Below the pieces are notes generated by a model that saw nothing but the letters and a program-made list of their open reading frames with translations, had not been told where the DNA came from and made no database searches. This document shows, one piece after another, positions 1 through 7,358 of a DNA stretch of 64,000 nt. Every line of letters begins with the position of its first letter. Position 1 is the stretch's first letter. Source of the stretch: Deltaproteobacteria bacterium (GTDB taxonomy: Bacteria; Desulfobacterota; Binatia; UBA9968; JAJDTQ01). Made by a program: the position numbers and the translations under genes. The DNA is taken from the NCBI GenBank assembly GCA_028818775.1, contig JAPPNE010000140.1, positions 1-64,000 on the forward strand, written 5' to 3'.

Positions 1-2
1 AG

Positions 3-584
3 CCCGTGGGCTTCCGCCGCTGGGCCGCGGTGTGCGTCGGCCTCGCGGGCGTCATCGTGATACTTCGTCCCGGTGAAGGCGCCGTGCAACTGGTGGCGCT
101 GTTCCCCTTGGCCGCGGCCTGCTGCTACGCGGCCATGCAGATCATGACCCGCCGCCTCGGGACCACCGAGCGCGCCTCCACCATAGCCTTCTACTCCCAG
201 GTGGCCTTCATCGTCGCCAGCGTCACCATGGGGCTGGTGGCGGGCGACGGGCGGTTCGCGCCCGACGACGGCACGATCCTCGTGTTTCTGCTGCGGGCCT
301 GGACGGTCCCGTCGATCGCGGACGGCGCGCTGTTCCTCGGCATCGGCGCCTTGAACGGAGTCGCCGCCTACCTCATGTCCCAAGGCTACCGCGTCTCGGT
401 GCCCGCGGCACTCGCGCCGTTCGAGTACGTGGCGCTGCCCATGTCGGTGTTCTGGGGGGTGCTGTTCTTCGGCCACTGGCCGGACGCGGTGACATACGCC
501 GGGATGGCGCTGGTCTGCGGCGGCGGCCTCTACGTGCTGAACCACGAGCGAGTCCGCCGGTCCGGCGCCAGATCAAGCTCGTGA
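3..584 (+). CDS. DMT/EamA-family permease, C-terminal part (cut by window start)
   Basis: This is the C-terminal 193 residues of an integral membrane permease; the frame is open to the left edge, so the true start lies outside the window. It is almost entirely hydrophobic helices (for example around residues 10-20, 30-45, 65-80 and 110-125). It ends in a short basic tail, as in the second EamA repeat of drug/metabolite transporters. The family exports or imports small metabolites across the inner membrane, and the substrate cannot be read from sequence. It converges on gltX, with about 50 bases between the two stop codons. The family call is fairly secure; the substrate is unknown. Confidence 0.8.
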   Translation, partial: PVGFRRWAAVCVGLAGVIVILRPGEGAVQLVALFPLAAACCYAAMQIMTRRLGTTERASTIAFYSQVAFIVASVTMGLVAGDGRFAPDDGTILVFLLRAWTVPSIADGALFLGIGALNGVAAYLMSQGYRVSVPAALAPFEYVALPMSVFWGVLFFGHWPDAVTYAGMALVCGGGLYVLNHERVRRSGARSSS

Positions 585-635
585 CCGTACTTGAGTGGGT
601 CAAGGACAAGCCCGGGCCTTCCCCGGAAGTGCCGC

Positions 636-2069
636 TCAGCTTTCAGTTGACAGGCGGGCGTCGATGTACCGGACTCCCGCGGCCAGCCGCGCCAGGGTCA
701 CGTTCCGCCCGAGCACGTCGATGACCTCGTAGATGCCGGGGCTCACGGTTGACCCGGTCAACGCCACGCGCACGGGCTGAGCCACCCGGCCCAGCTTGAT
801 GTCCCGGTCCGCCACGATGTCGCCGAACACCTGCTCGATGCCGGACTGGTTGAAGTCGGCCAGATTCCCCAGCTTGACGGAAACCTCCTGGAGAAGGCTC
901 TTGGCTTCGGGAACGAGGTGCTTGCGGCCGGCCTTCTCGTCGATCTCCACCGTTTCGGCGAGGAAGTAGTGCGCCATGTCCGCCAGCTCCACCAGCGACT
1001 TGGCCCGTTCTCTCAGGGTCTTGACCATCTTCTCCAGCCACGGGCGGTCGCCGGGCACGGCGTAGCCCTTGGCCGTCAGGTAGGGGACTGCGTCTTCGGC
1101 CAGTTGGGCCGTCGGGCGGTTCTTGAGGTAATGGGCGTTGAGCCACAGGAGCTTCTCCGGGTTGAACACCGCCGAGGACTTGCCCACGGCGTCGATGTCG
1201 AACTTCTCCACCAGTTCGTGGGCGTCGAAGATCTCCTGGTCGCCGTGGGACCAGCCCAGCCGCACCAGGTAGTTGTTGAGCGCCTCGGGATAGTAGCCCA
1301 TGTCCCGGTAGGCCGTCACCGAGGTGGCGCCGTGGCGCTTGCTGAGGCGCTTCTTGTCCTCCCCCAGGATCAGCGGCACGTGGGCGAACACCGGTGGCTC
1401 CGCCCCCAGCGCCCGGTAGAGTTGCATCTGCCGCGGCGTGTTGGACAGGTGGTCGTCGCCGCGGACGATGTGGGTGATGCCCATGTCGATGTCGTCGCAC
1501 ACCACGCAGAAGTTGTAGGTCGGGTTCCCGTCCGAGCGCGCGAGGATCAGGTCGTCCAGCTCCGTGTTGTCGAACTCCACCCGCCCCTTGACCTTGTCCT
1601 CCACGACCGTGGCGCCGCTCTCTGGCGAACGGAACCGGATGGTAAAGGGAATCCCCTCCGGCAACGTCACCGCCGCCCGCTCCGCGGGCCGGCACGTGCC
1701 GTCGTACATCGGCTTGCGCTTCTCGGCCATCGCCGCCTGGCGCTTTGCGTCCAGGGTCTCGGGCGTGCACACGCAGGGGTAGGCGTCCCCGGCGCTCAAG
1801 AGGGCCCGGAGCCGGTCCTGGTACAGGTCCATCCGCTCCGTCTGGTAGAACGGCCCCTCGTCCCACTCCAACTCCAGCCATTCCATGCTCCGCAGGATCG
1901 CGTCGATGGCCTCCGGGGTTGAGCGCTGGCGGTCCGTGTCCTCGATGCGGAGCACAAACTTCCCGCCGCAGTGCCGTGCGTACAGGTAGTTGAACAGCGC
2001 CGTGCGCGCGCCGCCGATGTGCAGGTAGCCGGTGGGGCTGGGAGCGAAACGTGTTCGGACTTGGGGCAT
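636..2069 (-). CDS. gltX: glutamyl-tRNA synthetase
   Basis: A class I aminoacyl-tRNA synthetase of 477 residues, the usual bacterial length, which charges tRNA-Glu in the cytoplasm. The N-terminus carries the GluRS signature RFAPSPTGYLHIGGARTAL, with the HIGH-type motif at residues 17-20. The KMSKS-type loop KRLSKR is near residue 240. A CVC pair near residue 100 followed by YDGTC is consistent with the zinc-binding insert of many GluRS. The C-terminal anticodon-binding helical domain is complete. An ATG start at 2069 places the signature at the expected distance. It stands alone on this strand, about 200 bases from the small-protein/tRNA cluster. It could in principle be a non-discriminating GluRS, which sequence inspection does not settle. 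Confidence 0.97.
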   Translation of the reverse strand: MPQVRTRFAPSPTGYLHIGGARTALFNYLYARHCGGKFVLRIEDTDRQRSTPEAIDAILRSMEWLELEWDEGPFYQTERMDLYQDRLRALLSAGDAYPCVCTPETLDAKRQAAMAEKRKPMYDGTCRPAERAAVTLPEGIPFTIRFRSPESGATVVEDKVKGRVEFDNTELDDLILARSDGNPTYNFCVVCDDIDMGITHIVRGDDHLSNTPRQMQLYRALGAEPPVFAHVPLILGEDKKRLSKRHGATSVTAYRDMGYYPEALNNYLVRLGWSHGDQEIFDAHELVEKFDIDAVGKSSAVFNPEKLLWLNAHYLKNRPTAQLAEDAVPYLTAKGYAVPGDRPWLEKMVKTLRERAKSLVELADMAHYFLAETVEIDEKAGRKHLVPEAKSLLQEVSVKLGNLADFNQSGIEQVFGDIVADRDIKLGRVAQPVRVALTGSTVSPGIYEVIDVLGRNVTLARLAAGVRYIDARLSTES

Positions 2070-2287
2070 GAGTTCCGTGGTTCCGGATCTTTAGTGAAGT
2101 TGTGGCGTGCGGAGCGCCATGAGGGCGCGTCGCCGGACCACGCCCTCCACGCATCATTTGTAGAAGGCGCCGTCAGCGGTTGTCAAATCAAGGCCTGTAA
2201 CTGCTGGCGGGTATGAGCGAACGATGGAGGGCCGCTGGAGTGATGGGAGTTGCCAGCGGAGAAATCTGTGGGGCGGTGTCTTGCCGA

Positions 2288-2491
2288 CTAACCGAGGTAC
2301 CGCGTGATGCCGACGGCAACCGCGGCAATGCTGACGACGATACCCAGTATCCGCCATTCCCGGCTTGCCGCCCTGTGTTCCGACTCGCGCATGTCCCGTA
2401 CTAGCCGGGTCTCCAAAGCGCCGATGCGCTCCACGACACGGGTTTCAAGTTGCGCCAAGTCTTCACGGGTGGCGTAGTGTGCAATTTCCAT
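2288..2491 (-). CDS. small tail-anchored coiled-coil protein, paralog 1
   Basis: A 67-residue protein of unknown function. It opens with MEIAHYATREDLAQLETR, continues as a charged amphipathic helix (residues 5-45) likely to form a coiled coil, and ends in one hydrophobic segment (about residues 48-63). This suggests a membrane-tethered oligomer with the helix in the cytoplasm. Similar short xxHYATREDL proteins are seen in multiple copies in some bacterial genomes and vaguely resemble hemolysin XhlA/DUF1640-type proteins; that link is only suggestive. Two paralogs follow at 2788-2973 and 3022-3204. An SD-like GGGAGAA precedes the ATG, and a sigma70-like promoter is visible at 2523-2551. Conservation between paralogs in protein sequence, with many silent differences, argues that it is a real gene. 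Confidence 0.72.
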   Translation of the reverse strand: MEIAHYATREDLAQLETRVVERIGALETRLVRDMRESEHRAASREWRILGIVVSIAAVAVGITRYLG

Positions 2492-2522
2492 GAGCGGTTC
2501 TCCCGGTGAGATTCTGGACTGT

Positions 2523-2551
2523 ACGATATCCTAAATGGGAAGCTGGTTCAA
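2523..2551 (-). promoter_or_regulatory. predicted sigma70-type promoter of small paralog 1
   Basis: On the minus strand TTGAAC is followed after 17 bases by TATCGT, 32 bases before the start codon at 2491. The same arrangement (TTGAAT, 17 bases, TACCAT) with conserved intervening sequence recurs at 3333-3361 upstream of paralog 3. Conservation of the whole segment in two places supports a functional promoter, although it could also simply be part of a duplicated block. Confidence 0.5.
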
Positions 2552-2610
2552 CCGGCGATGTCATCAGAAATGCTGTAGTGGTGAGTCGGCCCGACGGGTC
2601 AGATGAAAAT

Positions 2611-2639
2611 TTGACCGAGTCGGCCCCGTGTGCCATAGT
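2611..2639 (+). promoter_or_regulatory. predicted promoter of tRNA-Ser(GCU)
   Basis: TTGACC, a 17-base spacer and CATAGT (4 of 6 matches to TATAAT) end 20 bases before the tRNA 5' end. This leaves a leader of about 14 bases, as is normal for a single tRNA transcription unit. Confidence 0.5.
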
Positions 2640-2659
2640 TCCGGTTCGGTACCGGCTTC

Positions 2660-2750
2660 GGAGAGATGGCCGAGCGGTCGAAGGCGCACGCCTGCTAAGC
2701 GTGTGTACCCCAAAAGGGTACCGAGGGTTCGAATCCCTCTCTCTCCGCCA
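2660..2750 (+). tRNA. tRNA-Ser(GCU), CCA encoded
   Basis: A type II tRNA with a long variable arm. Acceptor arms GGAGAGA and TCTCTCC pair perfectly, followed by discriminator G and an encoded CCA. The anticodon loop is CTGCTAA with anticodon GCT at 2694-2696. The variable arm GTACCCCAAAAGGGTAC folds into a stem, and the T-loop GGGTTCGAATCCC is canonical. It reads AGC/AGU serine codons. Confidence 0.97.
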
Positions 2751-2787
2751 CCCTTCCTTCAACAGCTTTTCTAGACAGTTTACGAGG

Positions 2788-2973
2788 TTAGCAGAGATGC
2801 CGCACCCTGGCGGCGATGCCGACCACGATGCCGAATATGCGCCATTCCCGGCTGGCCGCACGCCGTTCCGATTCGCTCATGTCCCGCACCAGACGGCTTT
2901 CGAGGGCGCCGATTCGCTCCACAACGCGGGTTCCCAGTTGCGCCAGGTCTTCACGTGTTGCGTAGTGGTTCAT
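2788..2973 (-). CDS. small tail-anchored coiled-coil protein, paralog 2 (altered C-terminus)
   Basis: A 61-residue paralog of the 2288-2491 product, starting MNHYATREDLAQLGTR. The charged helix and the block SREWRIFGIVVGIAA align closely with paralog 1. The last residues differ (ARVRHLC instead of the longer hydrophobic end and TRYLG), so the membrane segment is shortened; a small indel near 2808 may have caused this. A longer form from TTG at 2988 is possible, but ATG at 2973 matches the paralogs. It lies just downstream of paralog 3 on the same strand and may be co-transcribed with it. It faces tRNA-Ser tail to tail. Function is unknown and the copy may be decaying. Confidence 0.55.
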   Translation of the reverse strand: MNHYATREDLAQLGTRVVERIGALESRLVRDMSESERRAASREWRIFGIVVGIAARVRHLC

Positions 2974-3021
2974 TTCGAGCGCTGCCAAGAGTAATTCGTC
3001 GTGGTGCGTGTGGGCTGAACG

Positions 3022-3204
3022 CTACAGATACTTGACGAAGGCAACGGCGACCGCTGCAACGGCTGTCAACAAGCCGAGCAGGCGCCATGTGAGGTGAGAG
3101 ATCTGTGCCGTCAGACGGGTTTCAACGCCGGCTATCCGTTCCACCAACCGGGTTTCGAGTTTGGCCAAATCCTCGCGGGTTGCATAGTGCTGTGCTGTTT
3201 CCAT
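3022..3204 (-). CDS. small tail-anchored coiled-coil protein, paralog 3
   Basis: A 60-residue member of the same local family, starting METAQHYATREDLAKLETR. It has the same charged helix (residues 6-38) and a clean C-terminal hydrophobic segment (about 42-58, LLGLLTAVAAVAVAFVKYL). It is the most diverged of the three but keeps the HYATREDLA core and VERI block. GGGATCGGGT precedes the ATG. The conserved promoter segment lies further upstream at 3333-3361, giving a long leader of about 120 bases. No known function can be assigned. The layout suggests an oligomeric inner-membrane peptide. Confidence 0.65.
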   Translation of the reverse strand: METAQHYATREDLAKLETRLVERIAGVETRLTAQISHLTWRLLGLLTAVAAVAVAFVKYL

Positions 3205-3332
3205 ACCCGATCCCTTACGGCCGAACCGGTCAACGCTACGTCTCCGGAGGACTGGTCCGCAGTCTTCCGCAAACTCACGATTCGACCGTGTGCCATTCCG
3301 TGGTGGGTCTTGTCTCCCCGATACTGGACTGT

Positions 3333-3361
3333 ATGGTATCCTAAGGGCGAAGCCGATTCAA
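3333..3361 (-). promoter_or_regulatory. predicted promoter of small paralogs 3 and 2
   Basis: On the minus strand TTGAAT, 17 bases, then TACCAT, embedded in a segment clearly homologous to 2511-2553 (shared TTAGGAT, ACAGTCCAG and GCTTC blocks). It lies 129 bases before the paralog 3 start, so either the leader is long or this is a relic of the duplication. Confidence 0.4.
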
Positions 3362-3448
3362 CAGGAAGGGCTGCATCGCGATGACCGCTGAGGCGTTGCG
3401 GTTTCCCGGTCGGTATGGTTAATTGCTCAGTACTCCCCCCAGACACTT

Positions 3449-3525
3449 GCGCCCGTAGCTCAACTGGATAGAGCGCCAGACTACGGATCTGGAGGTTAGG
3501 GGTTCGACTCCCTTCGGGCGCGCCA
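3449..3525 (+). tRNA. tRNA-Arg(ACG), CCA encoded
   Basis: A 77-base cloverleaf. Acceptor GCGCCCG pairs with CGGGCGC, discriminator G, CCA encoded. The anticodon stem CCAGA/TCTGG encloses loop CTACGGA with anticodon ACG at 3483-3485 (A34 is normally deaminated to inosine by TadA to read CGN codons). The D-arm GCTCAACTGGATAGAGC and T-loop GGGTTCGACTCCC are canonical. A weak possible promoter (TTGCGG, 17 bases, TTAATT) ends at 3424. Confidence 0.97.
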
Positions 3526-3661
3526 CCTTGCATCTTGTAGTTTCCTCAACAGGTTTGAAGCAGAGAGGCTTCCGCAACGTATTCGCATTCGCCGGATTCT
3601 CGGGGCAAAAACCAAGAGTGATGGTTGATGTACGTAACCCGGACTGCTTGAGGACACGAAC

Positions 3662-4261
3662 ATGCAAGACCACATCGACGAAAGAAAGGCGCGCTACACG
3701 CGCATGGACGAGGGCACGGTGGAGGACTACGCGCTACTGAAGGAGCTTCGGAAGCCGTTCGAGGGCGCCGCCGTCGAGCGTGCGCTGGCGCACCTGGAGC
3801 TCTTGCGCGACAGCTACCCGGGCAATCACATCGACCGCTACCAACACTCGCTTCAGACCGCGACCCGCGCCGAGAACGCCGGTGAATGCGACGAGATTGT
3901 CGTGGCGGGGCTGCTGCACGACATCGGCGATACCATCTCCCTTTACAACCATGAGGAGATCGGCGCCCAGGTGCTGCGCCCATACGTGAGCCAGTACACC
4001 TACTGGATGCTCCGGCAACACGGCATCTTCCAGGGCTACTACTATTTCGACAAGATCGGACGGAACAAGGACGAGCGCGAGCAGTTTCGGGGTCATCCCG
4101 CCTTCGAGATGACCGAGCGCTTCTGCCGCGACTATGACCAGGTGTCCTTCGATCCGGACTACGAGACCCGGCCCGTCGAGCACTTCATGCCCAGGATGCG
4201 GACGATCTTCGGCCGCGAGCCCTGGGGGCCGTATACGCGGGAGCTCTGGCCGGTTGCCTGA
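3662..4261 (+). CDS. PhnZ-like HD-domain (mixed-valent diiron) oxygenase
   Basis: A 199-residue HD-domain protein. The stretch YPGNHIDRYQHSLQTA (52-67), GLLHDIGD (83-90), HEEIGAQVLR (97-106) and QHG (119-121) follows the order and spacing of PhnZ, the diiron oxygenase cleaving 2-amino-1-hydroxyethylphosphonate. Predicted metal ligands are His62, His86, Asp87, His97, His120 and a late Asp (probably Asp159). PhnZ has Tyr-x-x-Glu before the first His. Here Tyr52 is kept but the Glu position is Asn55, so the substrate may differ. No phosphonate genes lie nearby. An SD-like TTGAGGA precedes the ATG. It converges with the DUF1989 gene. The family is clear; the reaction is inferred only. Confidence 0.8.
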   Translation: MQDHIDERKARYTRMDEGTVEDYALLKELRKPFEGAAVERALAHLELLRDSYPGNHIDRYQHSLQTATRAENAGECDEIVVAGLLHDIGDTISLYNHEEIGAQVLRPYVSQYTYWMLRQHGIFQGYYYFDKIGRNKDEREQFRGHPAFEMTERFCRDYDQVSFDPDYETRPVEHFMPRMRTIFGREPWGPYTRELWPVA

Positions 4262-4279
4262 AGGGTACGGTGCCCCTCT

Positions 4280-4912
4280 TCATCCCTCCGCCAGCACCTC
4301 CACCCGTAACGGCCGGCTCTGCCATTCCGGAAAGCGGTTGCCGCGCCCGGGGCAGGACGACACGGCCACCAGGCAGTCCTTCTCCGCCCTGAGTTCAAGG
4401 TAGTCGCCGGCGGTCGACTCGGCCGGCTCCTCGAACAGGCGGTCGTCCTTGCCGATGCCGGTCTTCATGAAGATGTTGAAGGCGTCATGGACGTTGTGCG
4501 CGGTGAGCCCGTAGGATTCGATGGCTCGCACGAGGTTGTCCTGGCAGTTGGGGGCGTTGTCGACGCCACGGAGCTTCCACAGTCCCGAGCTGCAGCGCGC
4601 GTAGATGAGATCGTGGGAGATGCCGCCGAGTGGCGAGTCGACGCGTTTCACGGTGTCGTCGGTGATGGTGAACAGCACCTCCATGTTGGGCGAGGAAAAC
4701 AGGCGGTTGCCGGTGGAGAGGTGCGCTCCCTCCACGATCCGGGTGCGCCCGGACCAGAACTGCTCCTTGTAGTCGGGCAGCGTCCAGGCGTTGAAGTCGG
4801 CCACCTGACCGCCTTCGACGTCGACGACCCGTACGTACTGGCCGGTCTGCACCGTGCAGGCGGCGCCTCCGCCGGCGGGAACATCAACGGAGCTGATTTC
4901 GCGAAGTGCCAC
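4280..4912 (-). CDS. DUF1989 (urea carboxylase-associated / carboxyguanidine deiminase-like) protein
   Basis: A 210-residue soluble protein with the DUF1989 layout: N-terminal GQYVRVVDVEGGQVADFNA, central YARCSSGLWKLRG and NCQDNL, then NIFMKTG and the C-terminal SSCPGRGNRFPEW with its conserved Cys. Members include subunits of carboxyguanidine deiminase (CgdAB) in guanidine breakdown and urea-carboxylase-associated proteins. Those usually occur as pairs, and only one copy is present here with no urea carboxylase nearby. The GTG start at 4912 follows a strong GGGAGGG site. It is the last gene of a minus-strand run behind a deacetylase and an M20 peptidase, suggesting degradation of a nitrogen-rich small molecule. 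The family is secure, the substrate unknown. Confidence 0.85.
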   Translation of the reverse strand: MALREISSVDVPAGGGAACTVQTGQYVRVVDVEGGQVADFNAWTLPDYKEQFWSGRTRIVEGAHLSTGNRLFSSPNMEVLFTITDDTVKRVDSPLGGISHDLIYARCSSGLWKLRGVDNAPNCQDNLVRAIESYGLTAHNVHDAFNIFMKTGIGKDDRLFEEPAESTAGDYLELRAEKDCLVAVSSCPGRGNRFPEWQSRPLRVEVLAEG

Positions 4913-4974
4913 GGCTTCCCTCCCTTTCGACTATGTCGATCCGGTGATTGTCCTGATCATTGCTTCGCTGCGCC

Positions 4975-5892
4975 TTACTTGCCGGGTGCGGTCCGCGCCC
5001 CTTCTCGCAGTCGCGCCAGCGCATCCTCGTAGTAGTGTTCGTAGTACCAGTCCGAGATCTCCTCGGCGGTGGCGGCCCACACGCCGTCGTGCCCGAGGAT
5101 GTATTGCAGGCCCTTGTCGATCCACTTGGCGCGGTGCGCCTGGCCGCCGATGAAGGGGTGCAGGCAAAGGCCCAGGATGCGGCCCGTCTCCGCGCCTTCG
5201 GCGTGCAGCACGTCGAACTGGTCGCACATCATCCGATAGAAGCTTTCGCCGTCCATGCCGGCGCCCACGAAGGCGTAGATGTCGTTGACCTCCATGCAGT
5301 AGGGCACGCCGATGAGCCGGCCGCTGCTCACTTCGATGGGGTAGGGCTGGTCGTCGTTGCACCAGTCGGAGACGTACTCGATGCCGGCCTCGGCCAGGAT
5401 CTCCAGGGTGTTGAAGGTCTCCACGAGCCCGGGGCCGAGCCATCCCTTGGTGGGGCGCCCGGCGGCCGCGCTCAGCTTCGCCACGCTGGCTTGGATCACG
5501 GCGCGCTCGTCTTCGGGCGAGAGGCCGCCCAAGGTGTGCGAGTTGTTGAACCCGTGGCCCATGAGCTCCCACTCGCGCCGCACCGCCTCGCGGATGATCT
5601 CGGGATAATAGTCGCACACCTGGTCGTTGGTGGGGGCCGAGGCGCGAAGGCGGTAGCGGTCCAGCATCTCCATGAGCCGCCAGATACCGACCCGCGCGCC
5701 GTAGTCGCGCCAGCCGGCGTTCTTGGGGTCGGGGATGGGGCCGGGCGAGCGGCTCGGCGGCAGGCTCATGCCCGGGGCGTCGATCTCGAAGTGCTCCAGG
5801 TTCATCTGCACCCACAGCGCCACCCGGGCTTCGTCCGGCCAGCGCAGGGGAGGGCGCTCGATCAGGGCCGAATACCCGATGAGAGGTTCCAT
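4975..5892 (-). CDS. polysaccharide deacetylase / allantoinase PuuE-like protein
   Basis: About 305 residues with the NodB-type deacetylase fold as in the PuuE cofactor-independent allantoinase branch: LWVQMNLEHFE near the N-terminus, GHGFNNSHTLGGLS in the middle and CLHPFIGGQAHRAKWIDK near the C-terminus. Such proteins hydrolyse C-N bonds in small amides or remove acetyl groups. There is no signal peptide, so it is cytoplasmic and not a cell-wall enzyme. ATG at 5892 has the better SD (GGAGGAA); ATG at 5910 would add six residues. It sits between the M20 peptidase and DUF1989 genes on the same strand, in line with a nitrogen-compound catabolic operon. The exact substrate is unknown. Confidence 0.8.
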   Translation of the reverse strand: MEPLIGYSALIERPPLRWPDEARVALWVQMNLEHFEIDAPGMSLPPSRSPGPIPDPKNAGWRDYGARVGIWRLMEMLDRYRLRASAPTNDQVCDYYPEIIREAVRREWELMGHGFNNSHTLGGLSPEDERAVIQASVAKLSAAAGRPTKGWLGPGLVETFNTLEILAEAGIEYVSDWCNDDQPYPIEVSSGRLIGVPYCMEVNDIYAFVGAGMDGESFYRMMCDQFDVLHAEGAETGRILGLCLHPFIGGQAHRAKWIDKGLQYILGHDGVWAATAEEISDWYYEHYYEDALARLREGARTAPGK

Positions 5893-5926
5893 GCTCCGTT
5901 CCTCCGGCATCGCTGTCCCCTGTCCG

Positions 5927-7225
5927 CTACGACGTCGGGCCGCACAGTTCCAGGGCGGCCAGGGCGTATACGCCGGCGGCCTTGACCAGGTGCTCTATCT
6001 TCAGCACCTCGCTGTGTCTATGGGCCGGGTCGTAGTTGGCGAACTGGCCGCCGGTGGAGATGCCGCCGGGGCCGTAGGTCAGGCCCCGGATGCCGTACTC
6101 GAACATCGGTCCGGCGTCGCTGGAGACGGCATAGCGGTTGGGCGCGGCATAGGGGACGGGCTCGCCGTAGACGTTCTGATGGGCCCGCTCCATGGCCTTC
6201 ACCAGGGGCTCGTCGCGCTCGAGCTCGAAGCCGTTCCCCGTCAGGTACAACTCGACGTCGGTTTGCAACTCCGGGTCATCGGCCTTCAGTTCGTTCAGTA
6301 CCGCCTCGATTTCCTTTTTCACCTCCATGAAGCTCTGTCCCGGCACCACGCGCACGTCCACGTACAGGTTGCAGAAGGGCGCCGGGCACTTGGAGGGCTT
6401 GTAGGGGTGTCCGCCCTGGATGGCGCCGATGCCGATGCGGCCTTCCATGAAGGGATGCGGATGGCGTTCCCGGAACACGGGCTCCCACGCCTGCAGCGCG
6501 GTGAAGACGCGCATCATCTTCTCGATGGGGTCGATGCCGTGCTCCTTGGACCAGGTGTGCTGGGACCGGCCGTAGACCGTCACCTTGACGAAGCAGTAGC
6601 CGGTCTCGCCGATCTGCAGGCGCATGCCGGTGGGCTCGCCGATGACGGCGTAGTCGGCGGTGACGCCATGGGTCACCAGGAAACGCGAACCCACCTTGCC
6701 GCCGCGGAATTCCGCCCCCTGGTACTGGTCCACCGGCGCCTTCTCGGTCTCGCCCACCACGCCGGTTATGAGGAGATCGCCGGCCAGCTCCACGCCGGCC
6801 CGCTGGAGCGCCCGCACCGCGCCCCAGTAGGCGGCGAAGGCGCCCTTCATGTTGCTGGCGCCGAGCCCGTGGATCCACCCGTCGGCGGTGGTGGCCTGGG
6901 GCACGCCGCCGCCGACGATGTCGGCCGTATACCCGCTGCCCAACACCTCGGCCTCGCGTCCGGTGGTGCTGGTGTCGAAGTGTCCGCTGAAGAGCAGCGT
7001 GGGCGAGCCCTTGCTGCCGGGCAGCCGGCCCACCACGTTGTTGCGGCCCGGCTCCACCTCCTGGAGCTGCACGCGCATGCCCAGCTCCGCCAGCCGTCCG
7101 GCGAGATAGTCGCCGGCCGGCGCCTCCGCGCCCGGCGGGCTGGAAATGCTCACCAGGTCCATGGCCATGGTCACCAGTTCGTCCTCGCGGATCCCGGCCA
7201 GCACCTGCTTCTGAAGATCATCCAT
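5927..7225 (-). CDS. M20-family metallopeptidase / deacylase (ArgE/DapE type)
   Basis: About 432 residues of the M20 dizinc amidohydrolase family, which removes N-acyl groups or cleaves small peptides. Visible motifs are LFSGHFDTST (metal His and Asp), GLGASNMKGAFAA, GVVGETEKAP (catalytic Glu), VIGEPTG and the C-terminal AHRHSE. The normally invariant bridging Asp of the DMKG motif is Asn (near residue 125), a change seen in some M20 subgroups but worth noting. The frame extends upstream to 7306, but those residues (VRPERSVAKSKDA) are translated from a palindromic repeat. ATG at 7225 with GAGGA just ahead is the better start. It lies between a deacetylase and an amidohydrolase on the same strand. 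Confidence 0.88.
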   Translation of the reverse strand: MDDLQKQVLAGIREDELVTMAMDLVSISSPPGAEAPAGDYLAGRLAELGMRVQLQEVEPGRNNVVGRLPGSKGSPTLLFSGHFDTSTTGREAEVLGSGYTADIVGGGVPQATTADGWIHGLGASNMKGAFAAYWGAVRALQRAGVELAGDLLITGVVGETEKAPVDQYQGAEFRGGKVGSRFLVTHGVTADYAVIGEPTGMRLQIGETGYCFVKVTVYGRSQHTWSKEHGIDPIEKMMRVFTALQAWEPVFRERHPHPFMEGRIGIGAIQGGHPYKPSKCPAPFCNLYVDVRVVPGQSFMEVKKEIEAVLNELKADDPELQTDVELYLTGNGFELERDEPLVKAMERAHQNVYGEPVPYAAPNRYAVSSDAGPMFEYGIRGLTYGPGGISTGGQFANYDPAHRHSEVLKIEHLVKAAGVYALAALELCGPTS

Positions 7226-7245
7226 CGGCATCCTCATTGTCTTCG

Positions 7246-7354
7246 AGATGGCGTCCTTCGACTTCGCTACGCTACGCTCAGGACGAACGGTTGTAAGGAC
7301 AGCCACATCCCGTTCGTCCTGAGCGTAGCGAAGCGAAGTCGAAGGACGCCATCT
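7246..7354. repeat. large palindromic intergenic repeat, copy A (two 45-base arms)
   Basis: Arms 7246-7290 and 7310-7354 are reverse complements at 44 of 45 positions, around a 19-base centre. Each arm contains the cores GACGAACGG, GCTCAGGACG and GTCCTTCGACTTCG, and itself has a smaller palindrome (CGTCCT/AGGACG). Related arms occur at 29899-29943 and 44536-44648. The element fills the gap between the amidohydrolase stop and the M20 start and could fold into a very stable RNA stem. Confidence 0.9.
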
Positions 7355-7358
7355 AGTG

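Noticed and set aside
2660-3525. Possible integration site of a genomic island at the two tRNA genes
   Set aside because: No integrase gene and no second copy of either tRNA 3' end was noticed in the window.
7226-7306. N-terminal extension of the M20 peptidase
   Set aside because: The extra residues are translated from the palindromic repeat and no ribosome site precedes them; ATG at 7225 is better.
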